Source: Hyphomonas sp. (GTDB lineage: Bacteria > Pseudomonadota > Alphaproteobacteria > Caulobacterales > Hyphomonadaceae). Taken from it: a DNA stretch of 64,000 nucleotides. The stretch spans positions 62,001 to 126,000 of the forward strand of contig VMTE01000018.1 of NCBI GenBank assembly GCA_013791775.1, read 5' to 3'. Of this stretch, positions 1 to 8,768 are shown piece by piece (position 1 is the stretch's first letter; the number at the start of each line of letters is the position of its first letter). The translations under genes were made by a program, and so were the position numbers. The notes under the pieces are model-generated. The model worked only from the letters and a program-made list of their open reading frames with translations, did not search any database and was not told the DNA's origin.

Positions 1-554
1 CGGAACATCGGCATCCGGCACAATTGGGCGACCATTCCGGAGGCGGTGTGATCGCTGACCGACAGAATGTTGCGGAAACGTCCGCCGAGAACCTCGTCCG
101 TAAACCGCCCCAGCTCGCGCAGGGCGTCCGCGAACCAGATCGTCAGCTGTGCAAGTGCGGGGTCTGCCGTCTGACCTAGAATATCAGAGACCTGTCCCGG
201 CCGCATGGCCTTGAGAACGTCCGGCGACGGAACACCGTCGCGCACAATCCAGTCGCGCAAGGCCGTTGCCACGGCGTAGTAACCCTGCTCGCCCCTGTAG
301 GGCGCCAGATGCCCGAAGAAACCCGATCCGAAATTCAGCGTGTCGAGCACCAGAAAATAGGCAACCGTTTCTTCCGGCTCGCCAAGCAGATGATGTGGCG
401 TGTGGCGCATGGTGGAGGGAAGCGCGGCCGCGAGGGAGCCGGCGACATGCGAAAGGCGAGACGTGTCGATGCGCACCAACCGGGACGCCTCTGTCGCCCG
501 AAAGCAACTTGGCAATACGTCGCCGAGACGTCCGTGCCCGGCCGGCTGCGTCAT
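1..554 (-). CDS. Queuosine salvage protein (DUF2419 / Q_salvage family), 3' end outside window
   Basis: About 184 residues are visible, starting MTQPAGHGRL at 554; the C-terminus lies beyond the left edge. The segments LDTLNFGSGFFG, a YRG followed by an aromatic-rich stretch, LGGRFRNIL and a later SGMVAQLCRMPMF parallel the human queuosine-5'-phosphate N-glycosidase QNG1 (VTDTLNFSFWS, YRGKTYSGYWS, FGGSFLNCV). Family members release queuine from queuosine nucleotides during salvage. The ATG overlaps the tgt stop codon (ATGA), so it is translationally coupled as the third gene of yhhQ-tgt-salvage. Family assignment is from recalled motif similarity and context; the catalytic residues in the missing half cannot be checked. 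Confidence 0.8.
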   Translation of the reverse strand, partial: MTQPAGHGRLGDVLPSCFRATEASRLVRIDTSRLSHVAGSLAAALPSTMRHTPHHLLGEPEETVAYFLVLDTLNFGSGFFGHLAPYRGEQGYYAVATALRDWIVRDGVPSPDVLKAMRPGQVSDILGQTADPALAQLTIWFADALRELGRFTDEVLGGRFRNILSVSDHTASGMVAQLCRMPMF

Positions 555-1825
555 TCGCCGAGCCAGACGCTTCGAGCCGGCTCCAGCGAGCCCGCTTTCA
601 GGCCCGCGCGCACATCGGTCATCACCCGGTTCATGGTTGCAATATTGTGCGTCGTCAGAAGGATCTGCGCGAGCGTCTCGCGCGCTTTCAGCAAGTGATG
701 AATGTAGCTCCGGCTCACCGTCTGGCAGGCCTCGCACGGACACTCCGGGTCAATCGGTGACACGTCATGCCGGAAGATCGCGTTGCGCAGGTTCAGCGCG
801 GGCTCGCGCTTGTGGATGCCGCAATCGGCCGCGATCTGCGCCGGAACAAGCGCCCAGCCATGGCGCGCCGCCCGCGTGGGCGAAACACAATCAAATGTAT
901 CAATGCCGAAGGGAACACAGCGGAATATGTCTTCGATACCGCCGATGCCGAGCAGGTGGATAGGTTTCTCGCAATTGAGACCTTCCGCAGCGAACTCGAC
1001 CACCTCGTACATCTGGGACTTGGAATTGCCGAGGCTGCCGCCCACAGCGAATCCGAAGAAGGGCTGTGCACGGAGGGCCTCTGCAGCGCGCTTTCTCAGG
1101 TCCGGATAAACGCCGCCCTGGGAGATTCCGTAAAGGCCCTGCGCGCCGGCAGAGCCGTGGCGGGGCGCGTAGCCGTCGGTGGGCTCTGCATAGAAGGCGA
1201 GGGAGCGTTCCGTCCAGCGCTGAGTGCGGGCGAGTGAGGCTTCTGTATAGTTCCGGTCCACATGGAACGGCGTGCATTCATCGAAGGTCAGGATGATGTC
1301 GGCGCCGAGCAGGCGTTGTACACGGATGGAGCTCTCCGGTGTCAGCATCACGCGGCCGCCATCGATATAGGAACGAAACGCGACGCCTTCCTCGGTGATG
1401 CGAAGCACGGCCTTCTTGTGGGTCTCGACCTTTCTGGCGCTCTTGATCTCGTCGGCGACACCGCCATGAGCGAGAGAGAAGACCTGGAATCCGCCGCTGT
1501 CGGTCAGGAACGGGCCGTCCCAGCCGGAGAATTTGTGCAACCCGCCGTGGTCGGCCACGATCTGGGCGCCGGGCTGCAGCATCAGGTGGTAGGTGTTCGA
1601 CAGGATGATCTGGGTATTCGATGCCTTGACGGACGACATGGGCACAGCCTTCACGTTGGCTTTGGTGCCACAGAAAATAAAGGCAGGCGTCTCGACGATG
1701 CCATGCGGCGTCTGGAGCCGGCCCAGACGCGCCTTGCCGATCGCGGGGCAGGGCGTGGCATCGAAACGAAAACCGGGAAGTTCAGGATCTTCCCACGTCG
1801 TGGCGGGTTGCATTTGTCCGGTCAT
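551..1825 (-). CDS. tgt: tRNA-guanine transglycosylase (TGT)
   Basis: 424 residues. Exchanges guanine-34 of GUN-anticodon tRNAs for a 7-deazaguanine base. Visible landmarks: general acid/base Asp109 in LTDSGGFQVF, FDECTP at 181-186, nucleophile Asp312 in DTFDCVSPTRAARHG, and the zinc site CPCEAC at 362-367 with a later His near 392. The base-recognition loop reads VGGSLGNSKSQ (261-271). The position equivalent to Val233 of Zymomonas TGT, which restricts bacterial enzymes to preQ1, is Gly266, as in eukaryotic queuine-using TGT, while the Cys158 equivalent (Cys184) stays bacterial. The start overlaps the transporter stop and the stop overlaps the salvage gene start, giving a tight operon. Identity certain; queuine specificity inferred. 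Confidence 0.97.
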   Translation of the reverse strand: MTGQMQPATTWEDPELPGFRFDATPCPAIGKARLGRLQTPHGIVETPAFIFCGTKANVKAVPMSSVKASNTQIILSNTYHLMLQPGAQIVADHGGLHKFSGWDGPFLTDSGGFQVFSLAHGGVADEIKSARKVETHKKAVLRITEEGVAFRSYIDGGRVMLTPESSIRVQRLLGADIILTFDECTPFHVDRNYTEASLARTQRWTERSLAFYAEPTDGYAPRHGSAGAQGLYGISQGGVYPDLRKRAAEALRAQPFFGFAVGGSLGNSKSQMYEVVEFAAEGLNCEKPIHLLGIGGIEDIFRCVPFGIDTFDCVSPTRAARHGWALVPAQIAADCGIHKREPALNLRNAIFRHDVSPIDPECPCEACQTVSRSYIHHLLKARETLAQILLTTHNIATMNRVMTDVRAGLKAGSLEPARSVWLGE

Positions 1826-2625
1826 GCGCGAACCTCCTCAACGGGCAGCAGATACCGGGGCGCATGCTTGAACACGCGGCGGGAGAGATACATGAAGGGC
1901 GTATCCAGGAGCGCGATCAGCACACGGGCGGAAAAGGTTCCAAGGATGTAAGTGTACACCAGCGTGTCCCAGGGAACCGGTGTCGCCGCAAAGATCCGCC
2001 AGGCGAGCAGCGAGAAGACCGTATTGTCGATCAGCGCAGCCACGATGGCGGACGCATTGTTGCGCAGCCAGAGCGCGTTGCCGTGTGTGCGGCGCTTCAG
2101 GTAGGCGAACAACCAGACGTCGAGGTGCTGGCTGATCAGGTAGGCTGCGAGACCGGCGACCAGAAGGCCGAGCTGGGGCTGAATCACTGATTTCAGGGCC
2201 CGCTCCGTCTCGACAGCGAAGCCGTAATCGGGATCGGTGATGTCGGCATCTATCGGCCGGTAGCCGAGCGTGAGGATCATGAAAATGTTGAACAGGAGAA
2301 CGCAGCAGAAACCGAGCCAGATGATCCGCCGCGCTAGGTGCGTGCCATAATACTCCGTAACGAGATCAATCGCGAGATAGGTGCTCGAGAACAGGATCGT
2401 GCCCAGCGCCACCGGATGCGGGAATATGCTGAACTGGACGACTTTCAGCACCTGGATGTTGGCGCCGAGGATGGCCACGACCACGAACGCGACCAGGCCA
2501 TGGATGCCGAAAAAGCGCATGAGCACGAGGACGCCGCTATACGCGGCCAACAGCATGAAAAAGGCAATCACTCCGGGCGGAGCGCGATTCATGGTCTCTA
2601 CGAAGATACTGATATATTCGTGCAC
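1822..2625 (-). CDS. yhhQ: Queuosine precursor transporter, YhhQ/QPTR family
   Basis: Polytopic membrane protein of up to 267 residues with several hydrophobic spans and typical YhhQ features: early LGTILFSSTYLAIDLVTEYYG, a central DVWLFAYLKRRTHG and LIDNTVFSLLAW. The family imports queuine and/or preQ0/preQ1. The GTG at 2625 gives 267 residues; an internal ATG at 2592 (MNRAPPGVIAF) would give 256, closer to the family length, and neither has a strong Shine-Dalgarno. The gene overlaps tgt by four bases (ATGA), so import is coupled to tRNA insertion. No preQ1 riboswitch was recognised upstream. Confidence 0.93.
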   Translation of the reverse strand: MHEYISIFVETMNRAPPGVIAFFMLLAAYSGVLVLMRFFGIHGLVAFVVVAILGANIQVLKVVQFSIFPHPVALGTILFSSTYLAIDLVTEYYGTHLARRIIWLGFCCVLLFNIFMILTLGYRPIDADITDPDYGFAVETERALKSVIQPQLGLLVAGLAAYLISQHLDVWLFAYLKRRTHGNALWLRNNASAIVAALIDNTVFSLLAWRIFAATPVPWDTLVYTYILGTFSARVLIALLDTPFMYLSRRVFKHAPRYLLPVEEVRA

Positions 2626-3105
2626 AGCTTTGATTTTCCGGAAAAATTACTGATCGCCGCTTCCAAGAACCCGCCGGATCGGATGATCCGGACCCCGGTT
2701 GTGACCCATTTGCACGGTCGTGCGCGTGTCGCAAGGCGGCCGGGGAGCGTCGTCCTAGTTAACTTTCTGGCGCTTAGCAACTCGTCCTGGACAGGGTGCT
2801 GACGAGACAATCGCGGGGCAACATCAGCCATCTGCAATCATGTTGTGCCGGAGAGTCGCGTTCGGGATGTGATCTGAGCCATTATTTCGTTCAACTCGCC
2901 TCTCAGGGGGGGGCGGATGAATGAAGTGATGAACACGCAGGTGAAATACCGTCTTGCCGTGCCCGGCGACCTGGAGGCGCATGAAAGACATGCTGATGTC
3001 TTTCGTCTCGCCTTGAACGCAAGCCGGCGACCTGATGATCGACGCAAAGCGCGACGCAGTTTCAGAAGTGGTCCATGCAAGTTACGCGCAGGCGGCATCG
3101 ACGCC
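2626..3105. other. Intergenic region upstream of the queuine operon
   Basis: About 480 bases with no convincing gene. The short reading frames here have no recognisable homology and one runs through the terminator at 3106-3134. A small perfect hairpin (CCGGATC/GATCCGG, loop GGAT) lies at 2674-2691, about 50 bases upstream of the yhhQ start, in what would be its leader; no U-tract follows it. The yhhQ promoter should lie here but no clear -35/-10 pair was identified. Confidence 0.5.
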
Positions 3106-3134
3106 AAAAAAATGGCCCGCCGAAGCGGGCCATT
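3106..3134 (-). terminator. Rho-independent terminator of the exported-protein gene
   Basis: Perfect 10-bp stem (AATGGCCCGC / GCGGGCCATT) with a TTCG tetraloop, followed on the minus strand by a run of seven T. It lies 23 bases past the stop of the gene at 3157-4266 and is among the clearest terminators in the window. Confidence 0.93.
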
Positions 3135-3156
3135 CTGAATTCAGGTGTTGATCCGA

Positions 3157-4266
3157 TCAACCGCCAGCGGCGAGGCGGACACGATCGACCGGTACGTCGA
3201 GCACTTCAGCCCAGGGAGCGCCGCCATTTGCCGGTTCCCAGTAAACGTTTCCGGAAGTTCCGCATGAGGTAACATCCTGACGGAGCCGGTACACGCCATA
3301 GGTGCCTGGCAGATCGGCCGTTGGCGGATCATTGTTCTGGTCAAAATAAGTGGTGGTCACGCCGTTCACCGTCATCGTTGCGCGGATGCGGCCTTCGCCG
3401 CCACTCAGCGGCTGGCCGATGATGCCGGTCGGTGCGCCGGTTTCGTCCATGGGCGCGTGCACGAAGCCGCGAACCTCGAGACGTCCTCCCTCGGTGCAGC
3501 GAATGCGCAGCGCAGAGATTTCTGCCACGCCTGGCGTTGCCACGAGGTCCGGGCGGTTTTCGCCGAGCTCGAAGGCCCAATAGACAATCGCTTGCTCGGC
3601 ATTCGGCGCGCCCGGTTCCGGAAAGATCTTGTCGTCCGAGAAGAATCCCTCACCGGCAAAGGTTACCGGCACATCAATCGTGCCGCCGAAGCTCTTGGTT
3701 GTCATGTCGAGTGCGAAAAGGCCGGCGTCTGTCAGCGGACCGGCCGTGAGGCGCGGGTCCTTGTTCGGAATGAACACCGGCCCGTTGTTACCGCGTATAT
3801 AGTCGCCCGGCCCATCACAGTTCGGTGCCGAGCAGGAGCTGTCCGTCACCACACCCAGCATCACATTTTCGGCGACATCCGAAAAGACTTCTGACGCGGT
3901 GATGGCGCCGGATGCGGTGTTGTACAGTCCGGTCACGATCACGGTGCCACCCAGAAGGCCGGGGCGACGACGGCCATCAAAGGTCGCGCCGCGCATCCAC
4001 TGCGTAACGGTCATCGTGCGGTTCGGATTGTTTGGACTGGCGGTTGTGGAGCGGTCGCCCGTTGGTGAAACGAACTCGGTCGTTTCAGTGACGAGAACCG
4101 GTGCGTTCATCACCGTCAAGGCGCCGGAGGTTGTCGTTGTGGCGGTGTAAGCCGACAGCGGTCCTTCGATCTCGACAAGCACGTCAACGCCTTGCGCTTC
4201 GGCGGTGACGTAAACGCCAGCGAGCGCTGCGGCGCAAGCCGCAGACATCATGATTTTCCTGAACAT
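3157..4266 (-). CDS. Unknown exported protein
   Basis: 369 residues. The start at 4266 (MFRKIMMSAACAAAL) is preferred over an in-frame codon 12 residues upstream because AGGGGA sits seven bases before it and it begins a standard Sec signal peptide ending near AEAQ-GVD. The mature protein is rich in Thr, Gly and Val, has no membrane span, and has a few cysteines (SSCSAPNCDGP; TSCGTSGN) that could form disulfides. I recognise no family. It is monocistronic with its own terminator and borders the T2SS cluster, so it is a possible T2SS or surface substrate, but only by position. Confidence 0.8.
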   Translation of the reverse strand: MFRKIMMSAACAAALAGVYVTAEAQGVDVLVEIEGPLSAYTATTTTSGALTVMNAPVLVTETTEFVSPTGDRSTTASPNNPNRTMTVTQWMRGATFDGRRRPGLLGGTVIVTGLYNTASGAITASEVFSDVAENVMLGVVTDSSCSAPNCDGPGDYIRGNNGPVFIPNKDPRLTAGPLTDAGLFALDMTTKSFGGTIDVPVTFAGEGFFSDDKIFPEPGAPNAEQAIVYWAFELGENRPDLVATPGVAEISALRIRCTEGGRLEVRGFVHAPMDETGAPTGIIGQPLSGGEGRIRATMTVNGVTTTYFDQNNDPPTADLPGTYGVYRLRQDVTSCGTSGNVYWEPANGGAPWAEVLDVPVDRVRLAAGG

Positions 4267-4414
4267 AGCGTCCCCTAAATTTCCTTTTGAACCCAGACTC
4301 AACTTGCGGCGCGCCAGTCTGTCCCACGGCGATCCGATTCATATAAAAGCCTGAATACTTCGGCAGGTGCAAGTAAATTCGCTGCCTGCGCGATTATATT
4401 CAATAGATCCGTAG

Positions 4415-5167
4415 CTAGAATGGCGCTCCGGCGGATTGTGCTAACCACACCGCGAATCCGCCGAGCGCGATCCATGGGCCGAATGCGATGGCCGAGGTGG
4501 CACTGAGCGGTGCGGACCGGCGAACCGACGCCGAAAGCGCCGCCAGGATTCCCGTCAGTGACGCGAGCAGAAGGACCGGAGCGATCCCCGTGGCGCCCAC
4601 CCAAATGCCGAGCGCGCCGAGCAACTTGGCGTCACCGCGTCCAAGCCCGTCGCGGCCGCGCAAGCGCCGGTACGCAAACTCCACAATCCACAAAAGGCCA
4701 TAGCCGATCACGGCGCCGGCAACATGGATCGGCCATGCAGCAGGCCGGGTCAGGGCGACCATCACCGCTCCCAGTGCGAGCACCGCCGCGTTCAGGGCGT
4801 CCGGCAGAAGGTACGTGCGCAGATCAATTGTTGCGAGGGCCAGGAGCAGCCACCCAAGCAGAGCGGTCAGCGTCAGGGTGTCAGGCGGCGCCCAGAATAC
4901 AGCCGCAACGGCCACTCCGGCGCCCGCCAGTTCCGTGACGGGCACGGACCAGCCGATGGGGCTCTTGCAGGTGCGGCAACGCCCCCGCGCAGCCACCCAA
5001 CTGATCAGGGGGATCAGTTCATACCAGGCGAGAGGCCGGTCACACGCCCTGCAACGCGAACGGCCGGTGACCCAGGATTCCTCATGCGCGAACCGGTCGG
5101 CACTGGCATCAATGGCGGACCCCACCAGCAAGCCCGCCAGTACCAGAAACAGCTCGAACGACGTCAT
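4415..5167 (-). CDS. gspO: Type II secretion prepilin peptidase (A24 family)
   Basis: About 250 residues from MTSFELFLVLAG; an in-frame ATG nine codons upstream (5194) is less typical. Cleaves the leader of pseudopilins and N-methylates the new N-terminus at the inner membrane. Two CxxC pairs (CRACDRPL, CRTCKSPIGW) form the cytoplasmic zinc-type loop, and the aspartyl-protease residues lie in DLRTYLLPD and GRGDAKLLGALG. Multiple membrane spans follow. It is divergent from gspG and serves the neighbouring pseudopilins GspG, H, I, J and K. Confidence 0.93.
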   Translation of the reverse strand: MTSFELFLVLAGLLVGSAIDASADRFAHEESWVTGRSRCRACDRPLAWYELIPLISWVAARGRCRTCKSPIGWSVPVTELAGAGVAVAAVFWAPPDTLTLTALLGWLLLALATIDLRTYLLPDALNAAVLALGAVMVALTRPAAWPIHVAGAVIGYGLLWIVEFAYRRLRGRDGLGRGDAKLLGALGIWVGATGIAPVLLLASLTGILAALSASVRRSAPLSATSAIAFGPWIALGGFAVWLAQSAGAPF

Positions 5168-5253
5168 GGAAGCGCACACCTGCGGCGCCGCCACGCTTGG
5201 CGTGGCGCAAAAAATGCGTATCCTTTCAGATTGTGGGACAAGGACATTCTCAA

Positions 5254-5700
5254 ATGCAACGGGACGCTCGGATCAGCCGCTCGCAGGCGGGCTTCAGCCT
5301 TATGGAACTGCTGGTGGCGCTTGTCATCCTGGCTCTCGTGATGGGTATCGTCGCCCCGCGCGTGATCGGCTATCTGAGTCGCGCCAAGTCGCAGACAGCC
5401 GAGGCGCAGGTAAAGAACATTCAGGGCGCGCTCGATCTTTTCCTGATCGATGTGGGCCGCTACCCGACCGAGAACGAGGGCCTGCAAGCCCTGATCGAAG
5501 CACCAGCAGGCAGTGCCGGCTGGGCGGGCCCTTACCTCGACGACGAGGAAGCGGTCCCGCTCGATCCCTGGGGCAATGCTTATCTCTTTTCGTCGACGGA
5601 AGACGGCCTGCGCGTGCGTGTCTTTTCGCTCGGCCGGGACGCCGCTGAGGGCGGAACCGGTGAAGACGCCGATATCGGCCGTCCTGGAAAATCTCAGTAA
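5254..5700 (+). CDS. gspG: T2SS major pseudopilin GspG
   Basis: 148 residues from MQRDARISRS. This start is chosen over one 19 codons upstream because AAGGA lies nine bases before it and the short basic leader ends at the prepilin site QAGFSLMELLVALVIL. The C-terminal half has hallmark GspG sequences: YPTENEGLQALIE, GPYLDDEEAVPLDPWGNAY and the calcium-loop region. It polymerises into the pseudopilus that pushes substrates through the secretin. Unusually it stands alone on the plus strand between leftward gspO and gspK, and its 3' end overlaps that of gspK by seven bases. Confidence 0.95.
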   Translation: MQRDARISRSQAGFSLMELLVALVILALVMGIVAPRVIGYLSRAKSQTAEAQVKNIQGALDLFLIDVGRYPTENEGLQALIEAPAGSAGWAGPYLDDEEAVPLDPWGNAYLFSSTEDGLRVRVFSLGRDAAEGGTGEDADIGRPGKSQ

Positions 5701-6608
5701 CACGGGCTCGGATCGGGCAGGCTGGCGCCAGCGGCCATCACAGGCTCGGGGCCTGCTGCGCGCTCTTCGATCCTCCGGCGATTTCCCGACAGGATTCGTT
5801 CCTGCGGCCCGTAGGTCGCCGCCTCACCGGTGACGAAACCGGAGCGCGTCTGCGCGATCACTTCGACAATCACGGGCGCGCCGGCGAAGGGCGCGGCCGT
5901 GCCGTCGCCCGGGTCGGCCCATGCCGCCTCCGCCAGCAAGGCGCCGGCATCCGAACCGAGAGCCTGAATGGCGGCAAGGACCTCGGGCGACGCAAACAAC
6001 GGATCCATCTGCACACTGTGGGAATGCGCTGTGACGTGCGCCAGCAGGGCGGCGACGAGCTGCGGCGGCAGGCCGAGTACCTCGGAGAGCTCCCCGGTGC
6101 GCGTGAACGGCCGGTTGGCCGGGCCATGGCCCAGTCCGGCGCTCACGTAGTCCTGATACTCTGCGCCGCCCGGCCGGATTGAGGTGTCACCGTCCCGGTA
6201 GTCGGCGATGCGGGCGGCATAACTGGCGGCGTCAGGGCCCCGGACGCCCAGCACGGCGATCAGCGCGGCGAGTGTCTCCTCCTGCGCGGCATTGATGTCG
6301 ATGAGCGCGGTGACCGGGCGCGCATCGATCAGCAGGCGGCCATCTTCGACATCGCACACGATCGGGAAGCCGATGGAATTGCCGGCCGTCGGCTGTGACA
6401 GGCGGGCCAGCGCAATGCGCTGTCCGCTTTCGATCATCAATTGCGCAGAAACGGCGTCGCGCAGCCTGTTGCCTTCCAGCGCATCCAGATGGGAATCGCG
6501 TGCAATCAATGCGCCGATGACGGCCATCAGGCCGATCGCCCAGACCACAAGAATGAGCGCGGCGCCCCGGTCCTGCGCCTTGCGCGCACCGGAGCGCCGC
6601 CGGGTCAT
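5694..6608 (-). CDS. gspK: T2SS minor pseudopilin GspK
   Basis: 304 residues. The leader DRGAALILVVWAIGLMAVIGAL matches the GspK prepilin-type N-terminus. A large globular domain follows with IDINAAQEETLAALI and RTGELSEVLGLPPQLVAALL, the helical Pfam T2SSK domain. GspK caps the pseudopilus tip with GspI and GspJ. The start overlaps the gspD stop by four bases (ATGA), so it is the last gene of the leftward half-operon L-M-C-D-K. Confidence 0.93.
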   Translation of the reverse strand: MTRRRSGARKAQDRGAALILVVWAIGLMAVIGALIARDSHLDALEGNRLRDAVSAQLMIESGQRIALARLSQPTAGNSIGFPIVCDVEDGRLLIDARPVTALIDINAAQEETLAALIAVLGVRGPDAASYAARIADYRDGDTSIRPGGAEYQDYVSAGLGHGPANRPFTRTGELSEVLGLPPQLVAALLAHVTAHSHSVQMDPLFASPEVLAAIQALGSDAGALLAEAAWADPGDGTAAPFAGAPVIVEVIAQTRSGFVTGEAATYGPQERILSGNRRRIEERAAGPEPVMAAGASLPDPSPCY

Positions 6609-8728
6609 GACGCGGTATCGTCGGCCGGTACTGCCGGCGCATCGACGGCGGTACGGCGGATGAAGGTGCTCTCGATGGATTTCATGCGGCGCACGAGATC
6701 ATCGGTAACCGCCAGCGAAGCATCGGTCGAGCGCACGACGCGGGGCGTGATCATAACCAGCAACTCCGTGCGCTGAGTGTCGGTCGTTGTGGTCGAGAAC
6801 AGTTTTCCGAGGAAGGGAACGTCCCCGAGCAGTGGAACTTTCGTTTTCGTGTCGGACAGACGCTCGCGCATCAGGCCGCCAAGCGCCACGCTCTCGCCGT
6901 CACGCACGGAAACCGATGTGCTGATCCGGCGCTGCTGGATGGTCGGCGAGTCGATCCCCGACGATTGGGTGGCCACTACGTCGCTGACCTCCTGGTCAAT
7001 CTCAAGGATCACCAGACCACTATCATTCACACGGGGTGTGACGTTGAGGATGATGCCCGTATCGCGGAGTGAAACGGAGTTGACGATCGGGGCATCCGGA
7101 TTGGTCACGCTGACGGCCGACTGGGTGACAACCGGCACCTGGTCGCCGACCTGCAGTGTGGCTGTACGGTTGTCGAGCACCATCAACGACGGCGCCGACA
7201 GGATCTTCACGTCCGTGATGCCAGCGACCGCCGACAGGGCGGCGCGTCCGTCCTGACCGGAGAACAGCACGGAGAAGCCCGGGAACTGCGAGGCAACAGC
7301 GCCGTTCGCGGCGTCGCTGAACGTCGTGTTGAATTCGCCGCTCTGGAAGAACCAGGTCAGGCCGTAGGACAGGCTGTCGGTCAGCGTCACTTCGGCAATC
7401 GTGGCTTCCAGGAACACCTGGTTGGCCATGGCGTCGAGGTGGGAGATCGCGTTTTCGAGGATGCCGAACTGTTCCGGCGTTGCGAGCGCGACAATCGAAT
7501 TGTTGGCGTCATCCGCGATGATCCGGGCGGCCGGGCCTTTGCCGCGTCCCCCGTTCAGCGATACGGCGCTGAGGCTGGCGCCGGCCACGCCTTCTTCGCC
7601 GTCCCCCGTCGAGGAGAAGACGGGCTGATCGCCGGGACGCAGACCATATTCACCTGATCCGCTGTCACCGGTATCGCCGGAAAGCGCGTCCGTGATGATG
7701 GCGGCAACTTCCGTTGCGGCGCGGTTCTGGATCGGGATCACGTAGAGCTTCTGACCTCCTTGGCCACCGGAGCGGTCGAGGCGCGAGATCCAGGCCTTGC
7801 CTTCGGAGATATACTCCGCTTGCGGACTGACCACGACCACTGTGTTCAGGCGGTCAAGCGGGACGAAGCGCATGACGCCGGCAAGCGGGCCGCCAGTGCT
7901 GGCGCCGAGAACAGTCTCGAGATCGGAAACGATCTGACTTGGCGAGGAATAGGTCACCGGCACCGACGCGAACGACATGCCTTTCATCCAGTTCACGTCA
8001 AACACAGCGACGAGTTTTTCAGCTTCCGCGATCGCTGAAGAATTGCCGCGCAAGATCAGGATGTTGCGGATGGGGTCCACTTCGGCAGAGACTGACTTGT
8101 CAGCCTTGCCATTGAATATCTCCCGCAGGGACTCGGCCGACACGTAGCGCGGCGCGATGATCTTCATGTTCGTGTTGCCGCCAGCGGCGTTGGCAGATTG
8201 CCCCGCGCCGATGATGCGATAAAAGCCACCGGCATCTACGAGTTCCGCGCCGCGGCTGGCCAGTACGCTTTCCAGAAGGCGCAGCGCGCCCTCACGGGTG
8301 ACGGGCCGGCTCGTCTGCAGCGATACGTCGCCCGAAAGCGGTGTTTCGACGACATAGTTTTCGCGCAGGATATCGCCGAGCACTTGCTGAACAGCGTCAG
8401 CTACCGGCACTGCGTTGAGATTGATGGTGATCGCGCCGCGCTCGCGGCCGGCGCTGTCGTCCAAGGATCCGGTGAGGCGTGCCGGATCGCCGAGCTGTTC
8501 GAAGCGGCCATCGTCCGGTGCAGCGGCTTCCGCAACATCAGGGGCGGTTTCGGGCAACGATGCGGACTCGCTCGACGCTGCTGGAGGCGGCGTGAACGGC
8601 AAGGCATAGGTCGGCAGAGGCGTTGACGGATTGGACGTCGTCGTGGTGCACGCTGCGAGTGCGACAGACGCCACCCCGCATAGAAGCAGGCCGCGCAGGC
8701 CCTTCAATACCGGCTGTTTCGTAATCAT
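6605..8728 (-). CDS. gspD: T2SS secretin GspD (liposecretin)
   Basis: 707 residues. Outer-membrane multimeric channel. The N-terminus has a lipoprotein signal with lipobox LAAC at about residue 26, unlike most GspD. N0 follows at about 95-175 (ITINLNAVPVADAVQQVL), then N1-N3 with ring-building repeats (LRGNSSAIAEAEKLV, ALATPEQFGILENAI), then the secretin domain with VPVVTQSAV, VTPRVNDSGLVILEI and VPLLGDVPFLGKLF. The C-terminus is a short Ser/Ala-rich tail with no clear S-domain. No pilotin gene (gspS) is present, so self-piloting by the lipid anchor, as for HxcQ of Pseudomonas, is inferred. It is preceded by gspC with a 40-base gap. Confidence 0.95.
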   Translation of the reverse strand: MITKQPVLKGLRGLLLCGVASVALAACTTTTSNPSTPLPTYALPFTPPPAASSESASLPETAPDVAEAAAPDDGRFEQLGDPARLTGSLDDSAGRERGAITINLNAVPVADAVQQVLGDILRENYVVETPLSGDVSLQTSRPVTREGALRLLESVLASRGAELVDAGGFYRIIGAGQSANAAGGNTNMKIIAPRYVSAESLREIFNGKADKSVSAEVDPIRNILILRGNSSAIAEAEKLVAVFDVNWMKGMSFASVPVTYSSPSQIVSDLETVLGASTGGPLAGVMRFVPLDRLNTVVVVSPQAEYISEGKAWISRLDRSGGQGGQKLYVIPIQNRAATEVAAIITDALSGDTGDSGSGEYGLRPGDQPVFSSTGDGEEGVAGASLSAVSLNGGRGKGPAARIIADDANNSIVALATPEQFGILENAISHLDAMANQVFLEATIAEVTLTDSLSYGLTWFFQSGEFNTTFSDAANGAVASQFPGFSVLFSGQDGRAALSAVAGITDVKILSAPSLMVLDNRTATLQVGDQVPVVTQSAVSVTNPDAPIVNSVSLRDTGIILNVTPRVNDSGLVILEIDQEVSDVVATQSSGIDSPTIQQRRISTSVSVRDGESVALGGLMRERLSDTKTKVPLLGDVPFLGKLFSTTTTDTQRTELLVMITPRVVRSTDASLAVTDDLVRRMKSIESTFIRRTAVDAPAVPADDTAS

Positions 8729-8768
8729 TCTACTCTATCCCCGCCTTCTGCCTGTTCAGGATGTCCCT

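Noticed and set aside
2626-2900. Possible preQ1 riboswitch upstream of yhhQ
   Set aside because: No preQ1-I, II or III core could be recognised; only one short simple hairpin is present.
2838-3138. Short reading frames on both strands in the gap before the queuine operon
   Set aside because: No homology; the plus-strand frame runs through a clear terminator and the two strands overlap each other.
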